From contig JAGQSC010000017.1 of NCBI GenBank assembly GCA_020439745.1, positions 186,001 through 250,000 of the forward strand: a DNA stretch of 64,000 nucleotides. The letters are read 5' to 3'. Below the pieces are notes generated by a model, which saw only the letters and a list, made by a program, of their open reading frames with translations, had not been told where the DNA came from and did no database searches. Made by a program: the position numbers and the translations under genes. Positions 17,814 through 26,950 of the stretch are shown one piece after another; positions within the stretch are counted from its first letter, which is position 1, and every line of letters begins with the position of its first letter. This DNA comes from Acidobacteriota bacterium. Its GTDB lineage: Bacteria > Acidobacteriota > Holophagae > Acanthopleuribacterales > Acanthopleuribacteraceae.

Positions 17814-18257
17814 ATGAAACTCAACGATTTGAAACCGAACCAGGGCGCCACCCGCACGCGCAAACGCGTCGGACGGGGTCCGGGTTCAGGTCTGGGTAAG
17901 ACCGCAGGTCGCGGTGAAAAAGGGCAGAAATCACGCAGTGGCTATTCGGCCAAGCGCGGGTTTGAAGGCGGTCAAATGCCGCTGCAACGCCGTGTACCGA
18001 AGCGTGGGTTCACCAATATTTTCCGCAAGGAACTGGTGGCCATCAATGTCAGCCGATTGGCGGCATGTGAGGCGACCGAGATCACGTTGGATGATTATCG
18101 CAAGCTTGGACTTGTGAAGAATATGCGCGACGGGATCAAGATCCTCGGACAGGGTGACCTGGAAAAGGCCATCACCGTCCACGCCCACAAATTCAGTCAA
18201 TCGGCCCGCGAGAAAATCGAAAAGGCCGGAGGAACCTGCGTCGTTGTAGACGCATGA
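17814..18257 (+). CDS. rplO: 50S ribosomal protein L15
   Basis: 147-aa protein of late large-subunit assembly. [38 protein letters not shown] and the following [18 protein letters not shown] are diagnostic. It lies directly upstream of secY, as in most bacteria. Confidence 0.98.
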   Translation: MKLNDLKPNQGATRTRKRVGRGPGSGLGKTAGRGEKGQKSRSGYSAKRGFEGGQMPLQRRVPKRGFTNIFRKELVAINVSRLAACEATEITLDDYRKLGLVKNMRDGIKILGQGDLEKAITVHAHKFSQSAREKIEKAGGTCVVVDA

Positions 18258-18282
18258 TTCAAATCCCCCAAAGAGTGAACTG

Positions 18283-19722
18283 ATGGAAAGATTTATCGAG
18301 ACCGTTAAAAACATCTTTGAAATTCCTGAACTGAGAAAACGTATCTACATGACGTTTTTCATTCTGTTTTTGTACCGCCTGGGTTGCCAGGTGTTGGTGC
18401 CAGGAATCAACAAAGACGCCCTCGCTAGTATGTTCAATTTCGAGTCCGGCCTGCTGAATATGGTGAACCTGTTCAGCGGAGGTGCTTTGGGCAACGCTGC
18501 CGTATTCGCTTTGGGCATCATGCCGTACATCACGGCGTCCATCATTCTGCAAATCCTGCAAAAGTCGGTGCCCTACCTGGAACGGCTATCCAAAGAGGGT
18601 GAGCAGGGTCGAAACAAAATCAACCGCTACACCCGCTATCTCACCGTTGGTTTTGCATTGTTGCATTCCTATGGCATCACGACGCTATTGCTGTCCATGA
18701 ACCAGGAAGGCCAAAGCATTGTCAGTTCGTCAATCAGCAGCACCTTCTTGTTCCGTTTCATTGTGATGCTGACCTTGACCACGGGTGCGATTGTCATCAT
18801 GTGGTTGGGTGAAAAGATCACTGAGCGCGGTATCGGTAACGGTATTTCGTTGATCATCTTCGCAAGTATCGTCGTTCGTCTGCCTTCCTCGGTTCAGTCG
18901 CTGTACCAAGCCATCGTGAACCATCAGGTGTCTGGACCCGTGATGCTGTTGATTATTGCCATGATTATTGGCATTGTGGTCTTTGTGGTGTTCTTCGAGC
19001 TGGGTGTTCGGAGGATTACGATCCAGTACGCCAAACGCGTCACGAACCAAGGTCAGGTAGCTGGGGGCAACAGTTTTCTGCCCTTCAAGGTGAACTCTGC
19101 GGGTGTGATTCCTGTCATCTTTTCGGCATCGGTCATTCAGATCCCCAACATGCTGCAGGGTTTTGGAGGCGCTCCAAATCCTGAAACCGCCACTTCCTTT
19201 TACCACCTGTTGCTGGCCCATTTGGCGGCGGGAAGACCCTTTAGTAACCTACTTTTCTTTGTGGCAACCATGTTTTTCACATTCTTCTACGTGGAGATGT
19301 TGTTCAATCCCAAAGATACAGCGGAGAATCTCAAGAAGCACGGCGGGTCCATTCCTGGCATTCGCCCAGGTCGAGAGACACAAGAGTACATAGAAGGTGT
19401 ACTCAAGCGGCTGACCTTTTGGGGCGGTCTGTATCTCTCATTGGTCAGCATCATTCCCAACTGGATCATTTCGGGTATGCAGTTGAATAGTTTGCCGAGC
19501 TGGTTAGGTGGCGACTTCTTTGACCGCTACCTGCCAACCCTATTCAATACGGGGACGGGCCTGCAAATTGCCCATGTACTCGGCGGAACCAGCCTGCTGA
19601 TTATCATCAGTGTGGCCCTTGACTTCGTTAACCAAGTAGAGAACCAACTCATCATGCGCAAGTACGACGGGTTCACCAACAAGTCCATGCGCACTCGTTC
19701 ACGCACGCGTCGCTATGCATAA
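18283..19722 (+). CDS. secY: Preprotein translocase subunit SecY
   Basis: 479-aa channel subunit of the Sec translocon in the inner membrane, with about ten hydrophobic segments. The region near residues 70-100 (SGGALGNAAVFALGIMPYITASIILQIL) and the cytoplasmic loop SKEGEQGRNKINRYTRY are characteristic. FFYVEMLFNPKDTAENLKKHGGSIPGIRPG and the C-terminal basic tail are normal. The length is slightly above the usual 430-450 aa, with extra residues in the periplasmic loop SGMQLNSLPSWLGGDFFDRYL. Followed by infA after an 83-bp gap; adk and map are not present. Confidence 0.97.
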   Translation: MERFIETVKNIFEIPELRKRIYMTFFILFLYRLGCQVLVPGINKDALASMFNFESGLLNMVNLFSGGALGNAAVFALGIMPYITASIILQILQKSVPYLERLSKEGEQGRNKINRYTRYLTVGFALLHSYGITTLLLSMNQEGQSIVSSSISSTFLFRFIVMLTLTTGAIVIMWLGEKITERGIGNGISLIIFASIVVRLPSSVQSLYQAIVNHQVSGPVMLLIIAMIIGIVVFVVFFELGVRRITIQYAKRVTNQGQVAGGNSFLPFKVNSAGVIPVIFSASVIQIPNMLQGFGGAPNPETATSFYHLLLAHLAAGRPFSNLLFFVATMFFTFFYVEMLFNPKDTAENLKKHGGSIPGIRPGRETQEYIEGVLKRLTFWGGLYLSLVSIIPNWIISGMQLNSLPSWLGGDFFDRYLPTLFNTGTGLQIAHVLGGTSLLIIISVALDFVNQVENQLIMRKYDGFTNKSMRTRSRTRRYA

Positions 19723-19726
19723 GCGA

Positions 19727-19786
19727 TTGCGCCTAAACCGCAACAAGTGATAGAATACGCGGGTTTGACTCTGGCCTCGGGCCAGA
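19727..19786 (+). promoter_or_regulatory. Putative internal promoter and hairpin before infA
   Basis: TTGCGC (19727-19732), an 18-bp spacer and TAGAAT (19751-19756) make a plausible sigma-70 promoter at the end of secY. Downstream, TCTGGCC/GGCCAGA (19770-19786) forms a perfect 7-bp stem with a three-base loop, just before the GGAGG of infA. It could be a 5' leader structure affecting infA translation; no T-run follows, so it is not an obvious terminator. Confidence 0.45.
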
Positions 19787-19805
19787 TAATCCCGTTGGAG
19801 GCCGA

Positions 19806-20024
19806 ATGGCGAAAGAAGATGCGATTGAAATGCAGGCAGTGGTCCTGGAAACGTTGCCCAATGCGACGTTCCGGGTGGAGCTTGACAACAAGCACCAAGT
19901 GCTGGCGCATATCTCAGGAAAGATGAGAAAGAATTTCATCCGCATTTTGCCCGGTGACAAAGTATTGGTGGAACTATCCCCCTACGATTTGAACCGCGGC
20001 CGCATCGTTTACAGGTACAAATAG
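19806..20024 (+). CDS. infA: Translation initiation factor IF-1
   Basis: 72-aa OB-fold factor that occupies the A site during initiation. [53 protein letters not shown] and the RGRIVYRYK end are diagnostic. GGAGG precedes the ATG. rpmJ, normally next, is absent: only 35 bp separate infA from rpsM. Confidence 0.98.
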   Translation: MAKEDAIEMQAVVLETLPNATFRVELDNKHQVLAHISGKMRKNFIRILPGDKVLVELSPYDLNRGRIVYRYK

Positions 20025-20059
20025 TTTTTTGAAGCACGGGATTCGCACGGAGGTTTACA

Positions 20060-20428
20060 GTGGCTCGTATTGCTGGGGTTGATTTGCCAGCCAGAAAGAG
20101 AGTGGAAGTGGGTTTGACCTATATCTACGGGATTGGTCGCACACGTTCACGCACTATTTTGGATAAAGCCGGCATTCAATGGGACACCAAAGTTCAGGAT
20201 TTGACGGAGGAAGAGGTTTCGCGTCTTCGCCGCATCGTTCAAGAAGAGGGTGAAGTTGAAGGCGATCTGCGAAAGCGTATCGGCCTGGACATTAAGCGCC
20301 TCATGGAAATTGGTTGCTATCGCGGCAATCGACACAAACGCAATTTGCCAGTACGCGGACAGCGCACGCATACCAATGCGCGTACCCGTCGCGGTCGTCG
20401 AATTGCCATTCCGGGCAAGAAGAAGTAA
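20060..20428 (+). CDS. rpsM: 30S ribosomal protein S13
   Basis: 122-aa head protein that touches P-site tRNA with its C-terminal tail. It starts at GTG 20060 after [34 protein letters not shown] and [16 protein letters not shown] are standard. First gene of the alpha-type segment. Confidence 0.98.
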   Translation: MARIAGVDLPARKRVEVGLTYIYGIGRTRSRTILDKAGIQWDTKVQDLTEEEVSRLRRIVQEEGEVEGDLRKRIGLDIKRLMEIGCYRGNRHKRNLPVRGQRTHTNARTRRGRRIAIPGKKK

Positions 20429-20442
20429 GGGAGTAGGAATTC

Positions 20443-20844
20443 ATGGCTAAGGGTAAAAGCGCTACCAAGAAGGTTGTGCGCAAGAAGGATCGCCGCACCG
20501 TTATTCACGGAAAGGCTCACATTCAAGCGACCTTTAATAACACCATCGTTTCCATTTCAGACCAAGAAGGAAACATGTTGTGCTGGGCCTCGTCGGGTGC
20601 GGAAGGATTTCGCGGCTCCCGAAAAGGCACACCGTTTGCCGCACAGGTGGCAGCAACCACCGCTGGCAACAAGGCGCGCGACTATGGTTTGAAGACGTTG
20701 GATGTGGAAGTAAACGGACCAGGTGCCGGTCGTGAATCGACGATTCGGGCTTTGTATGCATGTGGTTTTGAAATCACTTCCATCAAAGACGTAACTCCTA
20801 TTCCGCACAACGGGTGCAGGCCACCCAAGCGCCGCCGCGTCTAA
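20443..20844 (+). CDS. rpsK: 30S ribosomal protein S11
   Basis: 133-aa platform protein. [36 protein letters not shown] and the ending [16 protein letters not shown] are diagnostic. The basic N-terminus is a little longer than in E. coli. rpoA follows after 36 bp; the expected rpsD is missing. Confidence 0.98.
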   Translation: MAKGKSATKKVVRKKDRRTVIHGKAHIQATFNNTIVSISDQEGNMLCWASSGAEGFRGSRKGTPFAAQVAATTAGNKARDYGLKTLDVEVNGPGAGRESTIRALYACGFEITSIKDVTPIPHNGCRPPKRRRV

Positions 20845-20880
20845 TCGCGGTTCTTTTGACACTTTTTCGGAGGGCAAGGC

Positions 20881-21855
20881 ATGCTTCAGGTTAAGACGTT
20901 TCAACGGCCCAGGCGCGTTGAATTCGTACAGGGCGAATCTACGGATCGCTATGGAAAATTTATTGCACAACCGTTTGAGCGCGGGTTCGGGACCACGATT
21001 GGTAACGCGTTACGCCGCACGCTTTTGAGTTCGGTTGAAGGTGCAGCTATTACGGCCGTCAAGATTGAAGGCGTGCTGCACGAGTTTACGGCGGTTCCTG
21101 GGATCACTGAAGATGTGACGGATATCATCCTCAGCTTCAAGACCATTCCTATCAAGATGCACAGCCCGGAACCTCAGCGTTTGACCATTGATGTCTCGCG
21201 AGCAGGTGTCGTCACTTCTGCGGATATTCAGACGAATGCGCAAGTGGAGATACTCGACAAAGACATCCATATCGCTACCCTGGGTGAGGGCGCGAGCTTC
21301 AAGGCTGAAATGATTGTCCGTATGAATCGCGGTTACGTGGTAGCCGAAGATAACTACGACGACGACTATGAAATTGGTTACATCCCTTTGGATTCAAACC
21401 ACAGTCCCATCAAATTGGTGAATTACCAGGTGGGCGCGGCTCGTGTGGGTCAATCCACCAACTACGACAAACTCACATTGGAAATCCATACTAATGGGTC
21501 CATTCATCCCAAAGATGCACTTGGCTACGCGGGTAGCGTTTTGCGCGACCACTTGAGCATCTTCATTCACTTTGAGAAAACGCCTGCCGTGCCTCAAGCT
21601 GAAGAAATTGATGAGGAACAAGAGCGTCTGGTAGAACAGCTGGAACGTTCCGTGGACGAACTGGAATTGTCGGTGCGCAGTCACAACTGCCTGAAGAACG
21701 CGAACATTCGCACGATTGGCGAATTGGTACAAAAAACAGAGTCAGAAATTCTGAAAACCAAGAATTTCGGCCGTAAATCATTGAATGAAATCAAAGAGAT
21801 TCTGCAGCAAATGGGCCTTACCTTGGGCATGCAGGTCGACCATTTGATGCACTGA
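20881..21855 (+). CDS. rpoA: DNA-directed RNA polymerase subunit alpha
   Basis: 324-aa polymerase assembly subunit. The N-terminal domain has the dimerisation core [38 protein letters not shown]. The C-terminal domain (about 245-324) has [44 protein letters not shown], which binds UP elements and activators. GGAGG precedes the ATG. It stands directly after rpsK rather than after rpsD. Confidence 0.98.
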   Translation: MLQVKTFQRPRRVEFVQGESTDRYGKFIAQPFERGFGTTIGNALRRTLLSSVEGAAITAVKIEGVLHEFTAVPGITEDVTDIILSFKTIPIKMHSPEPQRLTIDVSRAGVVTSADIQTNAQVEILDKDIHIATLGEGASFKAEMIVRMNRGYVVAEDNYDDDYEIGYIPLDSNHSPIKLVNYQVGAARVGQSTNYDKLTLEIHTNGSIHPKDALGYAGSVLRDHLSIFIHFEKTPAVPQAEEIDEEQERLVEQLERSVDELELSVRSHNCLKNANIRTIGELVQKTESEILKTKNFGRKSLNEIKEILQQMGLTLGMQVDHLMH

Positions 21856-21868
21856 AAGGGTAGACGTC

Positions 21869-22249
21869 ATGCGACATCGCAAAGGTTATCGCCATCTCAA
21901 TCGAAACACCAATCAACGGAAGGCTCTGCTCAAAGGCTTGGCCATCTCGCTGTTGGAACATGGTCGGATCACGACGACAGTGCCCAAGGCACTTGAATTG
22001 CGCCGATACGTAGAGCGATTGATCACGATTGCAAAGCGGCAAACACCTCAAGCGCACCGCTTGGTATTTGCCCGGCTGCAAAACAAAGAGATCACGCAGA
22101 AGCTCTTGACCGAATACGGCCCCCGCTTCCAAGAAAGACCGGGCGGCTACACACGTATTCTCAAGAAAGGCCGTCGTTTAGGCGATGCCGCAGAAATGGC
22201 CTACATCGAACTGGTGGAAGGTCCTTCGTCTGAGGCCGCTGCTTCTTAA
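21869..22249 (+). CDS. rplQ: 50S ribosomal protein L17
   Basis: 126-aa protein at the exit-tunnel rim and last gene of the superoperon. MRHRKGYRHLNRNTNQRKALLKGLAISLLEHGRITTTVPKA is diagnostic. A strong terminator begins 21 bp after its stop. Confidence 0.98.
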   Translation: MRHRKGYRHLNRNTNQRKALLKGLAISLLEHGRITTTVPKALELRRYVERLITIAKRQTPQAHRLVFARLQNKEITQKLLTEYGPRFQERPGGYTRILKKGRRLGDAAEMAYIELVEGPSSEAAAS

Positions 22250-22270
22250 GCTCATTCTAATGCACACCTC

Positions 22271-22300
22271 AAAAAGGGTCGGCTTGTCCGACCCTTTTTT
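22271..22300 (+). terminator. Rho-independent terminator of the ribosomal superoperon
   Basis: AAAAAGGGTCGG (22271-22282), a five-base loop and CCGACCCTTTTT form a perfect 12-bp stem whose G+C core is flanked by A and T runs. The T-run ends the transcript after rplQ. The flanking A-run would also allow termination on the other strand, but no minus-strand gene ends here. Confidence 0.93.
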
Positions 22301-22424
22301 GCGTTATTACGTGCGTATGTCAATAGCTTGATCCTTCAAATCAAATTCATCGGGGTCACCGCCTTTCTCATATCGTATGAATGAGATAGAGTGAAAAGAC
22401 AACCACAAAAGCAAGAGGTGTTCC

Positions 22425-24491
22425 ATGCTTGCACGAATTCAATTGTTGATCTTGATTTGTGCTGGGTTAGCCCAGGCCCAACTCGCATCATTCGAAGCCT
22501 TCGTGCACGAACAGATGAACCGTGACCGAACGCCCGGGTTGACCATAGGCTACATACACAAGGGTGATATGTGGGTAAAGGGATTCGGCTTCTCGGACCT
22601 GGAGAATCAGGTTCCGGCCAAAGAAATCTCTGCCTACCGACTTGCTTCGGTGACCAAGACCATGACAGCCGTAGCCGTGCTGAAACTGGTTGAGGCAGGA
22701 AAGATTAATCTGGATGCCGAGGTTCAAACCTATGTGCCGAGTTTTCCCCGCAAACCCTGGCCTGTCACCGTACGTCAGCTCCTGGGTCACCTGGGTGGAA
22801 TCAGTCACTACAAGAACTACGATTTGGAAGGCCATTTCAAATTTCCCATGGACACAGAAGCGTCCCTAGCTGTGTTCAAGGACTTCGATCTAGTCGCTGA
22901 GCCTGGAACGCACTATACCTATTCGAGCTATGGCTACAATCTCTTGGGTGCCGTGATTGAGGGCGCTTCAGGAGAATCTTATGGTGCGTTTCTGCGTCAT
23001 AACATCTGGTTGCCTGCCGGCATGCTGGCCACACGCATGGACAGTGCTGATGCCTTGATCCCCAACCGCGTGCGTGGTTACAGGTTGAGTGCTTCAGGGG
23101 ATTTGATCAATTCCGAGTTTGTCGATATCAGTTCACGCTTTGCAGCGGGCGGTACCCGTTCCACGGTACCTGACATGCTGCGCTTTGCCCAGTCGTTGAT
23201 GCAAGGTGATTTGCTGACTGATGCGTCCCGAACTTTGATGTGGACCAGCATGAAAACCACCAACGGTGTGTTTACCGATTATGGGATGGGGTGGTCCATC
23301 ACCGATGTGAATGGACGTTTTGCCGTGGCCCATGGTGGCGCTCAAGCGGAGACTCGCACCTACTTGATCGCCTTTCCGAATGATCAACTTGCCATTGCGG
23401 TGGCCTGCAATTTTGAAGGGGCCGATCGCATGCCTTATGTGCAGCGCTTATTCGAGACCGTAGTTGGAGAAACATGGTCGCTGCCTTTGGTGGCTGATGA
23501 GCCTAGAGACCAGTGGTTGCTGGACGCCGTGATCACGTGTTTTCGAAGGGGATTGTCGGCATTTGAGTATTTTGGGCCTCATCCACAAGACCGAGAAGCG
23601 ACACGAGAGGCATTTGCCTATTTGAATCGAGTGGCGACCACCAAAAAAGTGGAAAAGCTTCGCGAACTGGTCAATCAGGGTCGGCATCCCATAGCCAATG
23701 AGGCATTTGTCACAGTTGGCCGTACCATGGCCCAATACCTGGTTGCGGATTTGGGTGCCTCCTGGTTGGCCAAAGTCCATAGCGAAGGTCCCTTGGCCTT
23801 TTTTGTGGCGTTCCAGGAACTGATGAGACGCAATCGAGATATTCCGCGGGCGTTTCAGTTGCCAAAGCGCCTGCAAAAGACCCTCCCTGAATGGTCGGAC
23901 AGCTGGAACAAGTTGTGGACACCAGAGATCCAACATGCATGGAAACAACAACAACTGGACCTTCAGCTAAACGCCAAAGATTGGAAAGATGCGCCCATCA
24001 AACCCGATCTCTCACCGATTTTCGAAGATGAAAGCCAAAGACTGTTTCTGGCCGGTGACTCAAAAGGAGCGATCGAAAGACTGGAGCATTGTTTGGTGCT
24101 TTTCCCCAACGATGATGCCTCAAGAGTACAAGCCGCCATCGGTTATCTGGTTATGGGTGACCTGAAACGAGCGCAATCATACTTGGAACAGGCACACAAA
24201 TTAAGACCAGATGGCCACGCTGGGCCTGGACGATTGAATGGCTATGCCTACATGCTGAAGAACAGAGGGCTGGTCGAGAGTGGTTCATCATTACTGCAAC
24301 TGGCCATAGACCTGCATCCCAAAGTGGCTAATCTCTACGACTCATATGCAGAATTCCTATTGGAGACGGGACATCGAGAAGAGGCCATCGAATGGTACGA
24401 AAAGGCTTTGGAAGTGGACCCTAACTTCAAGAACGCCAGGGACATGCTCCACCAAATCAATCAGACATCGGAATCAGAAGACTCAAAATAG
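22425..24491 (+). CDS. Secreted serine beta-lactamase-like hydrolase with C-terminal TPRs
   Basis: A 688-aa exported protein (signal MLARIQLLILICAGLAQAQ). Residues about 25-345 are a class C beta-lactamase/D-alanyl-carboxypeptidase fold: nucleophile motif S75-V-T-K78, second motif Y166-S-S (Tyr conserved, Asn of the usual YxN replaced by Ser) and third motif H303-G-G. Residues about 530-685 contain tetratricopeptide repeats (AIERLEHCLVLFPNDD, AIEWYEKALEVDPNF). Family members hydrolyse esters, D-amino acid peptides or, rarely, beta-lactams; substrate is not predictable. It has its own transcription after the rplQ terminator and may be followed by the 24492 gene without a gap. Confidence 0.88.
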   Translation: MLARIQLLILICAGLAQAQLASFEAFVHEQMNRDRTPGLTIGYIHKGDMWVKGFGFSDLENQVPAKEISAYRLASVTKTMTAVAVLKLVEAGKINLDAEVQTYVPSFPRKPWPVTVRQLLGHLGGISHYKNYDLEGHFKFPMDTEASLAVFKDFDLVAEPGTHYTYSSYGYNLLGAVIEGASGESYGAFLRHNIWLPAGMLATRMDSADALIPNRVRGYRLSASGDLINSEFVDISSRFAAGGTRSTVPDMLRFAQSLMQGDLLTDASRTLMWTSMKTTNGVFTDYGMGWSITDVNGRFAVAHGGAQAETRTYLIAFPNDQLAIAVACNFEGADRMPYVQRLFETVVGETWSLPLVADEPRDQWLLDAVITCFRRGLSAFEYFGPHPQDREATREAFAYLNRVATTKKVEKLRELVNQGRHPIANEAFVTVGRTMAQYLVADLGASWLAKVHSEGPLAFFVAFQELMRRNRDIPRAFQLPKRLQKTLPEWSDSWNKLWTPEIQHAWKQQQLDLQLNAKDWKDAPIKPDLSPIFEDESQRLFLAGDSKGAIERLEHCLVLFPNDDASRVQAAIGYLVMGDLKRAQSYLEQAHKLRPDGHAGPGRLNGYAYMLKNRGLVESGSSLLQLAIDLHPKVANLYDSYAEFLLETGHREEAIEWYEKALEVDPNFKNARDMLHQINQTSESEDSK

Positions 24492-24848
24492 GTGCACGCA
24501 TTACGTCACGATAGAGTCAAGTTGATTTGTGTTGTGGACCGTTTTGAAATTAAGGGTCGAGGCGTCGTTGTTGCTCCTGATTTCTCTTCACCACAACTTG
24601 GATGGCCATTCCGCGAAGAGACTGTGTTGCTGATCAACGGCTTTGACGAGCGTGAAACCACGGCGCAGCTGTGTCAAACCCATCACCACATCCGCATTCC
24701 CGATGTCGCGTTGGACAATCGTTGGAGAATTGCGATGATATTTCCGAATCTCAGAACAGAGGATGTGCCAATTGGTTGCGAAATTTGGGTTCGTAAGAAG
24801 CTGCGCGATGAGCTCTTACAAAAATCCGAGGCTCAAGGACAATCTTGA
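24492..24848 (+). CDS. Small protein of unknown function
   Basis: A 118-aa frame starting at GTG 24492, immediately after the TAG of the hydrolase gene. The sequence looks protein-like, with VKLICVVDRFEIKGRGVVVA, a hydrophobic strand VLLINGFDE and RIAMIFPNLRTEDVPIGCEIWV. This suggests a small beta-barrel, faintly like EF-Tu domain 2 pieces. I do not recognise the family. The tight junction suggests coupled translation. The reading could start further in (for example VKLICVV). Confidence 0.55.
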   Translation: MHALRHDRVKLICVVDRFEIKGRGVVVAPDFSSPQLGWPFREETVLLINGFDERETTAQLCQTHHHIRIPDVALDNRWRIAMIFPNLRTEDVPIGCEIWVRKKLRDELLQKSEAQGQS

Positions 24849-24875
24849 GCAATCGCCTCAAGTATTGTTTTTTGT

Positions 24876-25502
24876 TCACGGTGAAGGTTGGGGTGTGTAT
24901 TCAGCCGGAATCGCAAACAGTCGTGGGTCGTGGTCGGTCGTGTCGTCGCCGATTAAGGCCAACTCTAATGATTCCCGTAACTGCCCGTCCAATTCGACCT
25001 TGATCAACACGCGTACCGGAAATCCTTTGGGTCGCCCGTCTGCAAACACGGACGTGCCCGCCATGCCCAACGCATAGTCGAGCACTGAATCCCATTTCCC
25101 ATCACCTACATCACTAAACCACAACTCAACTTGGAAAGGAGCATCGCCCTCTGTTTGTCGATAGAAATAGACCTCGCAGGGCAACTCTTGCCAGGTCTGT
25201 TGAAAGGGTTCAAACCGTTGGAACATCATGGCCTGAGTATCGTCGTCTGGCGTGACAGCACCTTGACTATAGGTCTTGTTGATGTGATCTAGCGCCACTT
25301 CGAGTCCATCTCGAAGCTGGATGATTCGCGACGATTCAGTGCCGTAATCGATGCGAAGCTGGTCACCTGACAGGTAAAACTGCTGATAATAAATCGAACC
25401 CAATCGGCCGGGCAGGTTGGCCATTGTTTCCTTGAATTCAAGGTGCACCATGGTGGGGTTCTCACCAAGAACAACGGTCCAAAATAAGACAACGATCATC
25501 AT
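24876..25502 (-). CDS. Secreted protein of unknown function
   Basis: A 208-aa protein with a short hydrophobic N-terminus (MMIVVLFWTVVLG) then a beta-rich body: SGDQLRIDYG, VALDHINKTYSQ, ELPCEVYFYRQTEG and VLIKVELDGQ. The layout resembles the protein at 2036-2734 and loosely DUF4412. It stands alone on the minus strand, convergent with the 24492 gene. Function unknown. Confidence 0.65.
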   Translation of the reverse strand: MMIVVLFWTVVLGENPTMVHLEFKETMANLPGRLGSIYYQQFYLSGDQLRIDYGTESSRIIQLRDGLEVALDHINKTYSQGAVTPDDDTQAMMFQRFEPFQQTWQELPCEVYFYRQTEGDAPFQVELWFSDVGDGKWDSVLDYALGMAGTSVFADGRPKGFPVRVLIKVELDGQLRESLELALIGDDTTDHDPRLFAIPAEYTPQPSP

Positions 25503-25739
25503 TCATCCTCAGTCCACTGAATGGACAAAAAATAGCATAAATCAGCGACAAACCCGCACTCGGGCACAGGAAATTGCTTCCCAAATTGGCATAGGAAGCC
25601 TTGGCATGCGGAGTATTCCCCCGAATTGATTACAACAACTAATGATTCACTGTGTTTGAAATAAACGCTACCATGTGCGTCTCGCCGGGTCTCTGAGCCC
25701 CGCACATCACTTGGGACCCTGTTCCCGTTATTGGAACCC

Positions 25740-26438
25740 ATGAAGAAAAACAACCGCCTTCTTACGTTGATCACCGGTGACGCATCGCCGTATTGCCAAA
25801 AAAAATACGGTGATTACGGCGATCTTTTTGAATCGCTGTTAATGCGGACTGGTGAAACCTGGCTGAAACGAGATGTGGTGCGAGATGGCGTCAGCGATTT
25901 GCCAGACGTGGATGGCGTGATTGTGACAGGCAGTGCGGCGACCGCGCATGATCGATTAGATTGGATGCTGGCCCTGGAAGCGCAGCTGCGCACGTATATT
26001 GGTCAAGAAGTACCCGTGGTTGGTGTGTGCTTTGGCCATCAAGCGCTCGCGTGGGCATTGGGTGGAGAGACCTCCCGCAACAGTGATTGGGAAGTGGGAA
26101 CCAAACCCTTGACAGGTCATATGGCCCTAATGGGTGTTAACGAATGGCCCCGCTTGTTACAGATCCATCGAGACCATGTGACACGTCTGCCCAAAGACTG
26201 CGTGATTCACGCCTCCAGCCAGCAGACCCCGATTCAAGTATTCAGCTATCGAGGGTTGGCGTTGGGCATACAGGGTCACCCAGAATTTTGGGGCGACATA
26301 GTCAGTGATCTGGTCGAAGCACGTGTGGCTCGCGGTTTGATGACGCAGGCTCACTTGGCTCAGGCCCAGAAGGAATCTCCTTCAAAAAATGACCGGTTCA
26401 ACTATCGCCAGTTGATTCGTAGATTCTTAGAGAATTAA
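25740..26438 (+). CDS. Class I glutamine amidotransferase-like protein
   Basis: 232-aa cytoplasmic protein of the GATase1 superfamily. The nucleophile elbow GVC97FGHQALAWALGG and the downstream H180-P-E182 pair (IQGHPEFWGD) complete a Cys-His-Glu triad. Stand-alone members include GMP-synthase-like amidotransferases and gamma-glutamyl hydrolases; the neighbourhood gives no hint of the acceptor. ATG at 25740 is preferred to TTG at 25731. Its last 12 bases overlap the convergent 26427 gene. Confidence 0.85.
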   Translation: MKKNNRLLTLITGDASPYCQKKYGDYGDLFESLLMRTGETWLKRDVVRDGVSDLPDVDGVIVTGSAATAHDRLDWMLALEAQLRTYIGQEVPVVGVCFGHQALAWALGGETSRNSDWEVGTKPLTGHMALMGVNEWPRLLQIHRDHVTRLPKDCVIHASSQQTPIQVFSYRGLALGIQGHPEFWGDIVSDLVEARVARGLMTQAHLAQAQKESPSKNDRFNYRQLIRRFLEN

Positions 26439-26765
26439 GGACCTCAAGAGCAGCGAAAAGAACCATATCAACAGGGCTCCAATGAAAATGGACCCCGGAT
26501 TTTTGGCCTTAAAATCGGTGATCAAGACATCGGTCAAATAGAGAACAAAGCTATTGACAAGCCAACCGATCAAACCCAGCGTTATTACCGATACCAATTT
26601 CAGAAATCCGCCAAAAACGCCCCAAACAATGGCATTGAGAATACTGTAGACCAGCGCAACCCAAAAGTAGGTAGATTTCTTCTTTGCCTCTAGTCCTGGC
26701 ACTAGGGTGAAGGTTAAGAAGATTACCACCGTTAATATGAGCCAATGAGCGAGTAAAGGAAGCAT
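26427..26765 (-). CDS. Phage holin family 4-type small membrane protein
   Basis: 112-aa protein with four hydrophobic segments (residues about 3-24, 33-52, 56-80 and 92-111) and the family-like stretch GLIGWLVNSFVLYLTDVLITDF. It resembles the 'phage holin superfamily IV' set, which is widespread on bacterial chromosomes and not phage-linked in most cases. No other phage gene is nearby, so a lysis role is not supported. Confidence 0.75.
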   Translation of the reverse strand: MLPLLAHWLILTVVIFLTFTLVPGLEAKKKSTYFWVALVYSILNAIVWGVFGGFLKLVSVITLGLIGWLVNSFVLYLTDVLITDFKAKNPGSIFIGALLIWFFSLLLRSLIL

Positions 26766-26950
26766 AGTTGGCAGTCCTGTGTTTGAATATGTTTCATATT
26801 CTAACCAGAACCTGTTTGCGGATCAAAATCAATGAGCATGCGTGACGTTCATCATTCTCTTTTTTCTCGACTTGCGCTAGATTGGTGCCTGTGTAGCTAT
26901 CGTCCAGCCGAGGGGGCGGACCCATTCATAATTTCACCAGGAGAAGGTGT

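Noticed and set aside
26427-26765. Prophage remnant, based on the holin-like protein
   Set aside because: No other phage gene, integrase or attachment repeat is seen, and this family is commonly chromosomal.
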